A DNA stretch of 27,140 nucleotides, taken from positions 1 to 27,140 of the forward strand of contig CATXSD010000030.1 in NCBI GenBank assembly GCA_958402075.1. Direction: 5' to 3'. Source of the stretch: Mediterranea massiliensis (GTDB taxonomy: Bacteria; Bacteroidota; Bacteroidia; Bacteroidales; Bacteroidaceae). A program made the translations under genes and the position numbers. This document shows positions 16,069 through 24,842 of this stretch, piece by piece. Under the pieces are notes generated by a model. That model was given only the letters and a program-made list of their open reading frames with translations, ran no database searches and was not told where the DNA came from. Positions within the stretch are counted from its first letter, which is position 1. Every line of letters starts with the position of its first letter.

Positions 16069-17982
16069 ATGAATGCAGGCAGGATTGTTATGCTAGTCTG
16101 TGTTTATCTACTTGTGCATGTCTACGGACATGCACAAGTAGATATTCAACAAATTAAATCTAGTTCTAATTATTGGTATGCTGAGGGGCAGGGAGTTACA
16201 ATTGATGATGCTAGTCGGGATGCTTTGTCGCAGATTATTAACCAGATTTCAGTAAGTGTATCATCCAAAACTCAGGAAGTAGATAATAGCGGACAGACAG
16301 CAGACGGCGTGACTTATTCTAGTTATACCCAGGAGGGGAGTGTTAAGTCGTTTTCATTTGCTTCTTTGCAAAATGTACATATGATGGTGCTGCATCCTGA
16401 ACCAGGTGCCAGGGTGTTCCGTTGGGTGGAAAGAGATGAAGTTGATAAGATGTTCGAAAGGCGTAAGAACAAAATCTTGGATTTTGTGGAAACTGGTAAA
16501 TTGGCAGAACGACATTTGCAAATAGATGATGCTCTTCGTAATTATTATTGGGCGTTGATGCTGGCCAGATCCAATCGCGATGCAGTATATGCTGATTTTA
16601 ATGGAGAAAGTGTAAATTGCCTTGTTTTTTTACCCATTAAAATTAAATCGGTTTTATCACATTTGAAGGTAAAAATAGGAGAGTGTATAGAACAGGATAA
16701 TCGCTATTATTTACAAGGAACTTTTACTTACGATGGTAAAGCTGTTTCAAGCCTTCAGTTGAATTATTTTGATGGGCAATCTTTCGTGGGACCTTTGACT
16801 GTAAGAGATGGAGCAGCGGAGTTGGAATTATTGTCGTTGCCTGTAAATGAAAAAGTACAGGTCCGCTATGAATACAGCTTTCGTAAGCAAGGCGAGAATC
16901 TTGATACAGAGTTGAGAACAATTTTTTCTGAAACGAGTGCTCCTGTAATAGAAAATGCTTTTGTTGAGATTCCTGTGAAAGTAAATGCCCGAAAGGGTAT
17001 TGTGAAGATGGCTAAGAAGTACGAGAAAGAGGGATTTGCCTCTTCAACGGCTTTGGAACCCTCTGTTGCAGCTGTAGCAACGGAGGCCATTCAGATTAAA
17101 AAACGGATTGAGGTTGAAAGCGTAGAGGATGATGCTCCTTTCCAAACGGCAATGCTGGCTGTGGAATCTGCTATTAAACAATGTAATCCAGAACATGCAT
17201 TTGCTTATTTTACGCCGGAAGGTTATAAGCTTTTTGATCAACTTTTGAAGCATACGGGGCGAATTTCATTAGTCGGCTCCAATCAGCAATATCATTTTGT
17301 ACGGGCGAACGGGCAGATCGTGGGGAAAGATTGTAAAGTGAAAATTCGCTTTAGTAATGGCCGGTCTTTTATGGAGAAACTTACGTTCCGATTTGATGAG
17401 AAAACTAAAAAAATTCAATCGTTGGCATTGGCGCTGACAAAAAAGGCCGAAGATGATATTTTTAATGCGGCTTCTACATGGCCTGAAGTGTCTCGGTATA
17501 CTATTTTGCAGTTTATGGAGGATTATCAGACTGCTTATTTGCTGCAACGTATAGATTATCTTGACAAGATATTTTCAGATGATGCTATTATCATAACTGG
17601 GACTATGCTGAAAACAGCACCTAAGGTACAGGTTGAAGGTTTGCCAGTTGATTTTGGGAAAAATGATATTCAGTATACGCGGTTGAACAAGAGACAGTTT
17701 ATTGAAAAGCTTCGCACGCATTTTAATGAAAGAGAATATGTTCATCTGACTTTTGAAGATAATGTGACGCAGGTAATTAATGCTCCTAGTTTACCACCCG
17801 CAACAGCGTTTGTGATACAAATTCGTCAAATCTATAATTCTCCTGTATATTCAGATCAGGGATATTTAACGCTTGTGTTGGATGCATCCAAGGAACTGCC
17901 TATTATTCATGTCAGAATGTGGCAACCCGACAAATCAGATATGATGAGTGTTGAAGAATTTATGAGTAAATTTAAGTTTTAA
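16069..17982 (+). CDS. secreted LPP20-domain protein with NTF2-like C-terminus
   Basis: This 637-residue exported protein has a signal peptide ending near HAQ (residue 23). An LPP20-like domain (about 32-125) starts with NYWYAEGQGVTIDDASRDAL and ends VFRWVERDEVDKMFERR, followed by a helix typical of such proteins. The middle (about 190-340) looks like beta-rich carbohydrate/Ig-type modules. The last 160 residues (from ILQFMEDYQTAYLL) resemble an NTF2-like fold and end with SDQGYLTLVLD and IHVRMWQP. The start follows the lipoprotein stop by one base. I did not use the frame's earlier ATG at 15922, which lies inside the upstream gene. A perfect hairpin with a UACG loop covers codons 13-26. Function unknown; the pairing with another LPP20 protein suggests they act together. 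Confidence 0.78.
   Translation: MNAGRIVMLVCVYLLVHVYGHAQVDIQQIKSSSNYWYAEGQGVTIDDASRDALSQIINQISVSVSSKTQEVDNSGQTADGVTYSSYTQEGSVKSFSFASLQNVHMMVLHPEPGARVFRWVERDEVDKMFERRKNKILDFVETGKLAERHLQIDDALRNYYWALMLARSNRDAVYADFNGESVNCLVFLPIKIKSVLSHLKVKIGECIEQDNRYYLQGTFTYDGKAVSSLQLNYFDGQSFVGPLTVRDGAAELELLSLPVNEKVQVRYEYSFRKQGENLDTELRTIFSETSAPVIENAFVEIPVKVNARKGIVKMAKKYEKEGFASSTALEPSVAAVATEAIQIKKRIEVESVEDDAPFQTAMLAVESAIKQCNPEHAFAYFTPEGYKLFDQLLKHTGRISLVGSNQQYHFVRANGQIVGKDCKVKIRFSNGRSFMEKLTFRFDEKTKKIQSLALALTKKAEDDIFNAASTWPEVSRYTILQFMEDYQTAYLLQRIDYLDKIFSDDAIIITGTMLKTAPKVQVEGLPVDFGKNDIQYTRLNKRQFIEKLRTHFNEREYVHLTFEDNVTQVINAPSLPPATAFVIQIRQIYNSPVYSDQGYLTLVLDASKELPIIHVRMWQPDKSDMMSVEEFMSKFKF
16105..16144 (+). promoter_or_regulatory. 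perfect 18-bp RNA hairpin with UACG tetraloop inside a coding start
   Basis: TATCTACTTGTGCATGTC (16105-16122) and GACATGCACAAGTAGATA (16127-16144) are perfect reverse complements with the loop TACG, closed by C-G. C(UACG)G belongs to the very stable UNCG tetraloop class. It begins 36 bases after the ATG of the second cluster gene, in the signal-peptide codons. No T-run follows, so it is not an ordinary terminator. Confidence 0.85.
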
Positions 17983-17997
17983 AAAATGATGTGTGGT

Positions 17998-19716
17998 ATG
18001 AAAAGAAATATTTTGTTTTTCATTTTTGTGCTTATGGCCAATTTCATAGTGGGTCAGGAGGCTAATACGACTCAACTAGTGTTGCATTCTTTTAACGAAT
18101 CGAGGTCTTTTGGTGGAATGGATAACTTGAGTGCTCATTTTATTGATGGTTGGCCTAAAGATGTTAATGGAGATAAGGATTGTGCTTTGGTGAGAATTTC
18201 TTTTGAAAATATGCCGAAGGCTGATGCACAAATGGTGAATTTTGATTTTGGCTATAGTGCTCCAATTCGTTCTCGGGTAAATCGGTTGGATGAGCAGAAA
18301 AGTGAAATTTGGATTTTTGTAACTCCTTCAAGTGCAGCTTCCATGGAAGCTTCGCTGGATGGGTATGGGAAAAGTAATCGCTTGTCTGATTTGCGCTTGG
18401 AGCCCAAGCGAATTTATGATGTAGTGATGAAAAATAATAAAACTTTACCTATAACTATCATTACTCAGCCTGACAAAGCAACGGTATCTTTAGTGGATTT
18501 AAAGAAAAGTGCTACTACGCCTGCAACGATTAGTGGGGTTCCTTTAGGTACTCATAAACTCGTTATTAGCATTGACGGTCAAATGGTTGCAGATACACTC
18601 ATAGAGGTGTCTGATTACAGCACGATGTTTAAGTATGATTTCCGTAAAGAAAAAGAAATTGAATTTGTAAGTGATCCGAGCGGTGCTGATTTGTATTTGA
18701 ATGATGAATATGTCGGCAAAACCCCAATGAAACTTACTTTGAAATATGCTTCGTATCGCGTGGAAGCCCGGTTAAATGCAGATGAAACGGATGCAAGAGA
18801 TTTTACTGTAAATGAACTGGTGGAGGATCGTATTGTATTGGAACCTATTGAGAAAAAAACATTTGAGGTTTTCGCGACCTATAATGGCAGTAAGGTTGAT
18901 GCTGATTTGTATATTGATGGAGAATTGGAAGGACCCAGGCAATCATCATATCAATTGACCAAACCTGTAGGGAAAAAATATATCATGAATATGACGTATG
19001 GAGGAAACGGCAAGAAACGAACAATCCGCGTTTCCAGAAATATGGATGTTGAGCAAGAATTTAAGATTCCTGCAAGAAACTCGTTCGTATGGCCTTGGCA
19101 GAGAGAATATGACGCTTCCCCTGTGGGATTTTCTATGGGATATGTGACGAAGCAATGGGTTACAAGCGGTGAGGGCTCCAGATTGAAAGAAGATGTGTGG
19201 GGAAGAGAAAATAAGAGGTTGCATGGTCTTCAGGTGGGATTGCACTTTCAGCCTTGTTTCAGTTGGGGATTGGGACTCTACTCTGGTTTGTTTTATGAGT
19301 ATTATATGTCTTGGAACGAAGAAATGAAAGAACAAGGATATATGGATCATTTCCAGGAACATTGTTTGTATATGCCAATCCATGCTTACTATCGCTTACC
19401 TTTTGCCAATAAGGTGGCTTTGGCTATTCATGGCGGTATTGGCCTTGATTACGGAATTTATGCTAGTTTCAACTCTACTGAATATGAAAACTCTGAACCT
19501 TCAACCGAATATTATGGCTTGGATGGCTGGCCAAAGCGTTTTAATGCATCGGCAGAAATTGGGGTTGGCTTTCGAGTAGGTAAAATTCAGGTGAATGCAC
19601 AGTATTCAAAGGGATTAAGTGATCACAAGTTTTATTCTGATCAGGGAGAGTTTAAAACTATTCAAAACAAATTGTCACTGACTATTTCTTGGATGTTTAG
19701 TGGTAGTTCCTATTAA
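17998..19716 (+). CDS. PEGA-domain protein with putative C-terminal outer-membrane barrel
   Basis: This exported protein of 572 residues starts with a signal peptide (MKRNILFFIFVLMANFIVGQ). In-frame ATGs at 17986 and 17989 are also possible and add only four residues. After an N-terminal beta-rich part (about 25-145) come two PEGA-type repeats: about 152-205 (TQPDKATVSLVD, GVPLGTHKLVIS) and 219-285 (SDPSGADLYLNDEYVGKTPMKL). A beta domain follows. From about 385 on, aromatic alternating strands (GLQVGLHFQPCFSWGLGLYSG, FNASAEIGVGFRVG) end in LSLTISWMF, like an outer-membrane beta-barrel. PEGA domains are surface modules often seen in envelope proteins. Separated by three bases from the previous stop if 17986 is used; six bases from the next gene. 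Function unknown. Confidence 0.78.
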   Translation: MKRNILFFIFVLMANFIVGQEANTTQLVLHSFNESRSFGGMDNLSAHFIDGWPKDVNGDKDCALVRISFENMPKADAQMVNFDFGYSAPIRSRVNRLDEQKSEIWIFVTPSSAASMEASLDGYGKSNRLSDLRLEPKRIYDVVMKNNKTLPITIITQPDKATVSLVDLKKSATTPATISGVPLGTHKLVISIDGQMVADTLIEVSDYSTMFKYDFRKEKEIEFVSDPSGADLYLNDEYVGKTPMKLTLKYASYRVEARLNADETDARDFTVNELVEDRIVLEPIEKKTFEVFATYNGSKVDADLYIDGELEGPRQSSYQLTKPVGKKYIMNMTYGGNGKKRTIRVSRNMDVEQEFKIPARNSFVWPWQREYDASPVGFSMGYVTKQWVTSGEGSRLKEDVWGRENKRLHGLQVGLHFQPCFSWGLGLYSGLFYEYYMSWNEEMKEQGYMDHFQEHCLYMPIHAYYRLPFANKVALAIHGGIGLDYGIYASFNSTEYENSEPSTEYYGLDGWPKRFNASAEIGVGFRVGKIQVNAQYSKGLSDHKFYSDQGEFKTIQNKLSLTISWMFSGSSY

Positions 19717-19722
19717 GCGAAG

Positions 19723-21207
19723 ATGAAAAATGTTATTTTTATACTGTTACTTGTCTTTTCTTTCATTGAAGGGAGGGCACAAGGAAGCTTTGAGGAGTTT
19801 AAGAGCAAATTGAATAGTGAGTATTCTCTGTTCAAGAGTGCTCATGAACAGGATTTTGAAAATTTTCGAAAACGCATAAATGAAGAATATGCTGCATTGC
19901 TGGAAAAAAGCTGGCGCGAGTTTAATGCGTTAAAGGGCGTGCCTGTTCCTGAAGAAGATGAATTGGTTCCTCCTATCGTTTATCCTGAAGAAGACAAGGA
20001 TGAAAATTTGGAAGACCGTCCATTGCCGTTTGATGAGGTGATTCCTGTTGTTGAACCTGACCCTCAACCCACTCCAATTACTCCGATTGAGGAAAGACTG
20101 AAACCGGTGGATACATGGTTTGATTTTACGTTTTTTAATACAAAGCTGAAGGTTCGGTTGGATAGTAAGAACCAATTTGTCCTGCAACGCTGTGAAGAAC
20201 GTGATATTGCAAAAGCATGGAATTATTTGGCTTCGGGCGTATATGATAATACTTTGTATGATTGTTTGGAAATTCGTTCACGCTATGAATTGTGTGATTG
20301 GGCTTACTTGCTTATGTTGAATGAATTGTCTCAATCTTGTTTTAAGGGCAGGTACAATGAAGCTGTTTTGTTGACTGCTTTTTTGTATTGTCAGTCTGGG
20401 TACAAAATGAGGCTTGCCAGTTCCGGAGAACAATTGTTTTTATTGTATGCTAGTAAACATATGATTTATGATAAACCATATTGGACAATTGACGGAGAAA
20501 TGTTCTATCCTTTTAATTGTACTTTGGAACAGCTTTATATTTGTGATGCGGCTTTCCCGGAGGAAAAACCTCTTTCTTTGCAGATTCAGACAGAACAAAA
20601 ATTTGGTGTTAAGAGCTCTACTGTTAGAAAATTGCAATCGGAGAGGTATGGAGATATGAAGGCTAACGTCGTAAGTAATGAGAATTTATTGGCTTTTTTA
20701 AATTCTTATCCAACTTCAATTATCAATAATGATTTTGGTACGCGTTGGGCTATGTATGCCAATACTCCTTTGAGTAATCAGGCAAAGTCTACTTTGTATC
20801 CATCATTGCAGAAGGCGATTCAAGGTAAGGGACAATTGGAAGCTGTTGATAGATTGTTGAACTTTGTTCAAACGGCTTTCGTTTATGAGTATGATGATAA
20901 AGTATGGGGGTACGATCGAGCTTTTTTTGCAGACGAAACCCTTTATTATCCATATTGCGATTGCGAAGACCGTTCAATTTTATTTTCACGTTTGGTGAGA
21001 GATCTGTTGGAACTTGAGGTCGTATTAATCTATTATCCTGGCCATCTTGCAACTGCTGTACATTTTGATGATGTTGTGACAGGTGATTATGTGACTATAA
21101 ATGGTAAGCGTTATGTGATATGCGATCCTACTTATATAGGGGCTCCTGTTGGGGCAACGATGCCTAAGATGGATAATGCGAAAGCGAAAATTATTTTGTT
21201 ATCATGA
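19723..21207 (+). CDS. secreted transglutaminase-like protein with helical N-domain
   Basis: This 494-residue exported protein has a signal peptide (cleavage near GRAQ, residue 20). A helical, charged N-domain follows (about 21-72, repeated Phe-rich helices), then a Glu/Pro-rich linker (about 73-125). The C-terminal third is transglutaminase-like: DCEDRSILFSRLVRDLL places the nucleophile at Cys414, PGHLATAVHF supplies His441, and ICDPTY the Asp468. This is the Cys-His-Asp triad of the papain-like transglutaminase fold. Such enzymes can crosslink, cleave or modify proteins; the substrate is unknown. It is the last gene of the four-gene cluster, and no terminator is evident after it. The family call is fairly sure, the activity is inferred. 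Confidence 0.8.
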   Translation: MKNVIFILLLVFSFIEGRAQGSFEEFKSKLNSEYSLFKSAHEQDFENFRKRINEEYAALLEKSWREFNALKGVPVPEEDELVPPIVYPEEDKDENLEDRPLPFDEVIPVVEPDPQPTPITPIEERLKPVDTWFDFTFFNTKLKVRLDSKNQFVLQRCEERDIAKAWNYLASGVYDNTLYDCLEIRSRYELCDWAYLLMLNELSQSCFKGRYNEAVLLTAFLYCQSGYKMRLASSGEQLFLLYASKHMIYDKPYWTIDGEMFYPFNCTLEQLYICDAAFPEEKPLSLQIQTEQKFGVKSSTVRKLQSERYGDMKANVVSNENLLAFLNSYPTSIINNDFGTRWAMYANTPLSNQAKSTLYPSLQKAIQGKGQLEAVDRLLNFVQTAFVYEYDDKVWGYDRAFFADETLYYPYCDCEDRSILFSRLVRDLLELEVVLIYYPGHLATAVHFDDVVTGDYVTINGKRYVICDPTYIGAPVGATMPKMDNAKAKIILLS

Positions 21208-21305
21208 CCCATTTTATATTATTTAGGCATAGGATAGTATATTCTTCTTGATTGCTTGAATATTGAGTAGTCGTTCGTATTGTGTTTAAAAACATTCTTT
21301 GATTA

Positions 21306-21337
21306 TTTGTTCGTTTCCCGAATAAATCGTTTCTTTG
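21306..21337 (+). promoter_or_regulatory. carB promoter (Bacteroidetes type)
   Basis: TTTG at 21306-21309 and TTTCTTTG at 21330-21337 (one mismatch to TAnnTTTG) are 20 bases apart, the expected spacing. Transcription would start near 21343, leaving a leader of about 225 bases before carB. Confidence 0.5.
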
Positions 21338-21342
21338 TAGAA

Positions 21343-21568
21343 ATATCCATACGTTTATGAAAGGAAGGGAAACGGGAACCGGTTTTTATCATTGTTCAGA
21401 CGAATTTTATTCGCCGGCCGAAGGCTTTTCCCTTTCCGGAAAGATATTTAGTTCTTTGGAAGATGCGTTGTCCGTTGTCGGATGGCGCATTTTTTTTATT
21501 CAGACCAACCTTCAAGGTGGTTTAAAAGCGATTTAAAAACGATTTAAAACAACTTATAAAGAGAAACC
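21343..21568 (+). promoter_or_regulatory. structured carB leader, candidate attenuator
   Basis: Between the promoter and carB lie several potential RNA helices: GGAAGGGAAA (21363-21372) with TTTCCCTTTCC (21427-21437, one bulge), the short hairpin CGAAT-TTT-ATTCG (21401-21413), and an intrinsic terminator (21463-21497). A 59-codon open frame from ATG 21357 to TAA 21536 covers them, so a leader peptide is possible. I recognise no named riboswitch class. Confidence 0.45.
21463..21497 (+). terminator. intrinsic terminator inside the carB leader
   Basis: ATGCGTTGTCCG (21463-21474) pairs with CGGATGGCGCAT (21479-21490): twelve positions with three G-U wobbles around loop TTGT. A T-run (21490-21497) follows directly. 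It sits about 120-155 bases after the presumed start and 71 bases before carB. Confidence 0.7.
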
Positions 21569-24500
21569 ATGAAGAATAATTTGAAGAAAGTGCTTGTCTT
21601 GGGTTCCGGTGCGCTCAAGATAGGCCAGGCCGGAGAGTTCGACTACTCCGGTTCGCAGGCGCTGAAAGCCTTGCGCGAAGAGGGTATCAGCTCCGTGCTG
21701 GTGAACCCCAACATCGCTACCATCCAGACTTCCGAAGGCATCGCCGACCAGGTGTACTTCCTGCCGGTGACCCCCTATTTTGTGGAACAGATCATCAAGA
21801 AGGAGCGCCCCGACGGCATCCTGCTGGCCTTCGGTGGACAGACGGCGCTCAACTGTGGCACGGAACTCTATCGGAAAGGCGTGCTCCAGCAGTATGGCGT
21901 GCGCGTCTTGGGTACCTCCGTGGAGGCCATCATGAATACCGAGGACCGCGACCTCTTCGTGAAGAAGCTCGACGAAATCCCGATGAAGACCCCCAAGAGC
22001 CATGCCGTGGAGAGCATGAAGGCCGCCCTCGAGGCTGCCCGCGAGATAGGCTATCCCGTCATGGTGCGTTCGGCCTACGCCCTGGGCGGGCAGGGCAGCG
22101 GCATCTGTCCCGACGAGGAATCGTTCCTGAAGCTGGCCGAGAGCTCGTTCACCTTCTCCAAGCAGATTCTGGTGGAAGAGTCGCTCAAGGGTTGGAAGGA
22201 AATTGAGTTCGAAGTGATCCGCGACGCCAACGACCACTGCTTCACCGTGGCCAGCATGGAGAACTTCGTCCCCCTGGGCATTCACACGGGCGAGAGCATC
22301 GTGGTGGCGCCCACCTGTTCGCTCACCGACGAGCAGGTAGAGACGCTGCAGGCCCTGTCGCGTCAGTGTGTCCGCCACCTGAACATCGTGGGCGAGTGCA
22401 ACATCCAGTATGCCTTCAATGCCGAGACCAACGACTACCGCGTCATCGAGGTCAACGCCCGCCTGAGCCGTTCGTCGGCCCTGGCGTCCAAGGCCACCGG
22501 CTATCCGCTGGCTTTCGTGGCCGCCAAGATTGCCCTGGGCTACACGCTCGACCAGATCGGCGAGATGGGCACGCCCAACTCCGCCTACGTCGCTCCGCAG
22601 CTCGACTACCTCATCTGCAAGATACCCCGCTGGGACCTGACGAAGTTTGTCGGCGTGAGCCGCGAGATCGGTTCCAGCATGAAGTCCGTGGGCGAAATCA
22701 TGTCCATCGGCCGTTCCTTCGAGGAGATTATCCAGAAGGGCCTGCGCATGATCGGCCAGGGCATGCACGGCTTCGTGGGCAACGAAGGTACCCGCTTCGA
22801 CGACCTCGACCACGAGCTGTCCCATCCCACCGACCTGCGCATCTTTGCCATCGCCCAGGCGTTGGAGGAGGGCTATGCCATCGACCGCATCTACGAGCTG
22901 ACCAAGATTGATCCCTGGTTCCTGGGCAAGCTGAAGAACATCGTCGACTACAAGCACACGCTTTCCCAATATAATAAGGTGGAAGACATCCCCGCCGACG
23001 TGCTGCGTCAGGCCAAGGTGCTGGGCTTCTCCGACTTCCAGATAGCCCGCTTCGTGCTCCATCCCACGGGCAACATGGAGAAGGAGAACCTCCAGGTGCG
23101 CGCCCGCCGCAAGGAGCTGGGCATCCTGCCGGCTGTGAAGCGCATCAACACCGTGGCCAGCGAGCATCCCGAGCTCACCAACTACCTCTACATGACCTAT
23201 GCCGTCGAGGGCTACGACGTGAACTACTACAAGAACGAGAAGTCCGTCGTCGTGCTCGGTTCGGGCGCCTACCGCATCGGCTCCAGTGTGGAGTTCGACT
23301 GGTGCTCGGTCAACGCCATCCAGACGGCCCGCAAGCTGGGCTACAAGTCCATCATGATCAACTACAACCCCGAGACCGTATCCACCGACTACGACATGTG
23401 CGACCGCCTCTACTTCGACGAGCTGTCGTTCGAGCGCGTGCTCGACGTCATCGACCTCGAGCAGCCGCGCGGTGTCATCGTTTCCGTGGGCGGCCAGATA
23501 CCGAACAACCTGGCTATGAAGCTCTACCGTCAGTCGGTGCCCGTGCTGGGTACGTCGCCCGTCTCCATCGACCGTGCCGAGAACCGCAACAAGTTCTCCC
23601 ACATGCTCGACCAGCTGGGCATCGACCAGCCCGCCTGGCAGGAGCTGACCAGCCTCGAAGACGTCAAGGGCTTTGTGGCCAAGGTGGGCTATCCCGTCCT
23701 GGTGCGTCCGTCCTACGTCCTCTCGGGAGCGGCCATGAACGTCTGCTACGACGAAGACGAGCTGCAGGAGTTCCTCAAGATGGCCGCCGAGGTGTCCAAG
23801 GAATACCCCGTCGTCGTGTCGCAGTTCCTGCAGAACACCAAGGAAATCGAGTTCGACGCCGTGGCACAGAACGGTGAGATTGTCGAATACGCCATCTCCG
23901 AGCACGTCGAGTTTGCCGGCGTACACTCCGGCGACGCCACGCTGGTGTTCCCCGCCCAGAAGATCTACTTCGCCACGGCCCGCCGCATCAAGAAGATCAG
24001 CCGCCAGATAGCCAAGGAGCTGAACATTTCCGGTCCGTTCAACATCCAGTACCTGGCCCGCAACAACGAGGTCAAGGTCATCGAGTGCAACCTCCGTGCC
24101 TCGCGTTCGTTCCCCTTCGTCAGCAAGGTGCTGAAGCGCAACTTCATCGAGACCGCCACCCGCATCATGCTCGACGCCCCCTATACCAAGCCCGACAAGT
24201 CGGCCTACGACATCGACTGGATCGGCGTGAAGGCCTCGCAGTTCTCCTTCTCGCGTCTGCACAAGGCCGACCCCGTGCTGGGTGTCGACATGTCGTCTAC
24301 CGGCGAGGTGGGCTGTCTGGGCGACGACTTCTCCGAGGCCCTGCTCAACGCCATGATTGCCACCGGCTTCAAGATTCCTTCTCCCGAGAAGGGCGTGATG
24401 TTCTCCAGCGGCGCCATGAAGTCCAAGGTCGACCTGCTCGACGCCAGCCGCATGCTCTACTCCAAGGGCTACAAGATTTATGCCACGGCCGGTACGGCAG

Positions 24501-24796
24501 CCTTCCTCAACGCCCACGGCGTGGACACCATCCCGGTGTTCTGGCCCGACGAACGTCCCCATGCCGAGAACAACGTGATGAAGATGATTTCCGAGCACAA
24601 GTTCGACCTCATTGTCAACATCCCGAAGAACCACACCAAGCGTGAGCTGACCAACGGCTACCGGATCCGTCGCGGGGCCATCGACCACAATATCCCGCTG
24701 ATCACCAACGCCCGCCTGGCCAGTGCCTTCATCGAGGCCTTCTGCACCATGAAGCTGGAGGATATCCAGATCAAGAGCTGGCAGGAGTATAAATGA
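21569..24796 (+). CDS. carB: carbamoyl-phosphate synthase large subunit CarB (CAD/CPS1-like)
   Basis: CarB makes carbamoyl phosphate from bicarbonate, ammonia (supplied by CarA) and two ATP, feeding pyrimidine and arginine synthesis. The 1075-residue protein has the two homologous halves: ATP-grasp in the N-half (FGGQTALNCG, VRSAYALGGQGSGICP, EVNARLSRSSALASKATGYP) and again in the C-half (IGSSVEFDWC, NYNPETVSTDYDMCDRLYF, VRPSYVLSGAAMNVCYD). The C-terminal MGS-like regulatory domain follows from about 935 (ATAGTAAFLNAHGVD). Several phrases, including FLPVTPYFV, LGTSVEAIM, GECNIQYAF and KIPRWDL, match my memory of human CPS1/CAD more closely than the E. coli protein. No carA is adjacent. The codons are GC-rich, unlike the genes on either side. 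The last 40 or so codons are duplicated downstream. Confidence 0.97.
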   Translation: MKNNLKKVLVLGSGALKIGQAGEFDYSGSQALKALREEGISSVLVNPNIATIQTSEGIADQVYFLPVTPYFVEQIIKKERPDGILLAFGGQTALNCGTELYRKGVLQQYGVRVLGTSVEAIMNTEDRDLFVKKLDEIPMKTPKSHAVESMKAALEAAREIGYPVMVRSAYALGGQGSGICPDEESFLKLAESSFTFSKQILVEESLKGWKEIEFEVIRDANDHCFTVASMENFVPLGIHTGESIVVAPTCSLTDEQVETLQALSRQCVRHLNIVGECNIQYAFNAETNDYRVIEVNARLSRSSALASKATGYPLAFVAAKIALGYTLDQIGEMGTPNSAYVAPQLDYLICKIPRWDLTKFVGVSREIGSSMKSVGEIMSIGRSFEEIIQKGLRMIGQGMHGFVGNEGTRFDDLDHELSHPTDLRIFAIAQALEEGYAIDRIYELTKIDPWFLGKLKNIVDYKHTLSQYNKVEDIPADVLRQAKVLGFSDFQIARFVLHPTGNMEKENLQVRARRKELGILPAVKRINTVASEHPELTNYLYMTYAVEGYDVNYYKNEKSVVVLGSGAYRIGSSVEFDWCSVNAIQTARKLGYKSIMINYNPETVSTDYDMCDRLYFDELSFERVLDVIDLEQPRGVIVSVGGQIPNNLAMKLYRQSVPVLGTSPVSIDRAENRNKFSHMLDQLGIDQPAWQELTSLEDVKGFVAKVGYPVLVRPSYVLSGAAMNVCYDEDELQEFLKMAAEVSKEYPVVVSQFLQNTKEIEFDAVAQNGEIVEYAISEHVEFAGVHSGDATLVFPAQKIYFATARRIKKISRQIAKELNISGPFNIQYLARNNEVKVIECNLRASRSFPFVSKVLKRNFIETATRIMLDAPYTKPDKSAYDIDWIGVKASQFSFSRLHKADPVLGVDMSSTGEVGCLGDDFSEALLNAMIATGFKIPSPEKGVMFSSGAMKSKVDLLDASRMLYSKGYKIYATAGTAAFLNAHGVDTIPVFWPDERPHAENNVMKMISEHKFDLIVNIPKNHTKRELTNGYRIRRGAIDHNIPLITNARLASAFIEAFCTMKLEDIQIKSWQEYK

Positions 24797-24815
24797 ATGG
24801 GTAATTGATCATTGA
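24679..24815 (+). repeat. 137-bp direct repeat, copy A (carB 3' end and 19 bases after it)
   Basis: Identical to 26693-26829 except at one base (24691 T against 26705 C, a silent Asn codon change). It includes the last 39 codons and stop of carB plus the following bases up to ATTGA. The two copies lie 2014 bases apart. Confidence 0.97.
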
Positions 24816-24842
24816 TTCTTGGTCATTGAACCTTTACGGCCT

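Noticed and set aside
21357..21536. 59-codon frame in the carB leader as a real gene
   Set aside because: No domain, and it runs through the terminator hairpin. It is kept only as a possible leader peptide in the attenuator finding.
21554..24688. 1044-codon open frame on the minus strand opposite carB
   Set aside because: It mirrors the GC-rich codon use of carB, has no recognisable domains and reads as low-complexity His/Leu/Val/Gly-rich protein. carB itself is certain.
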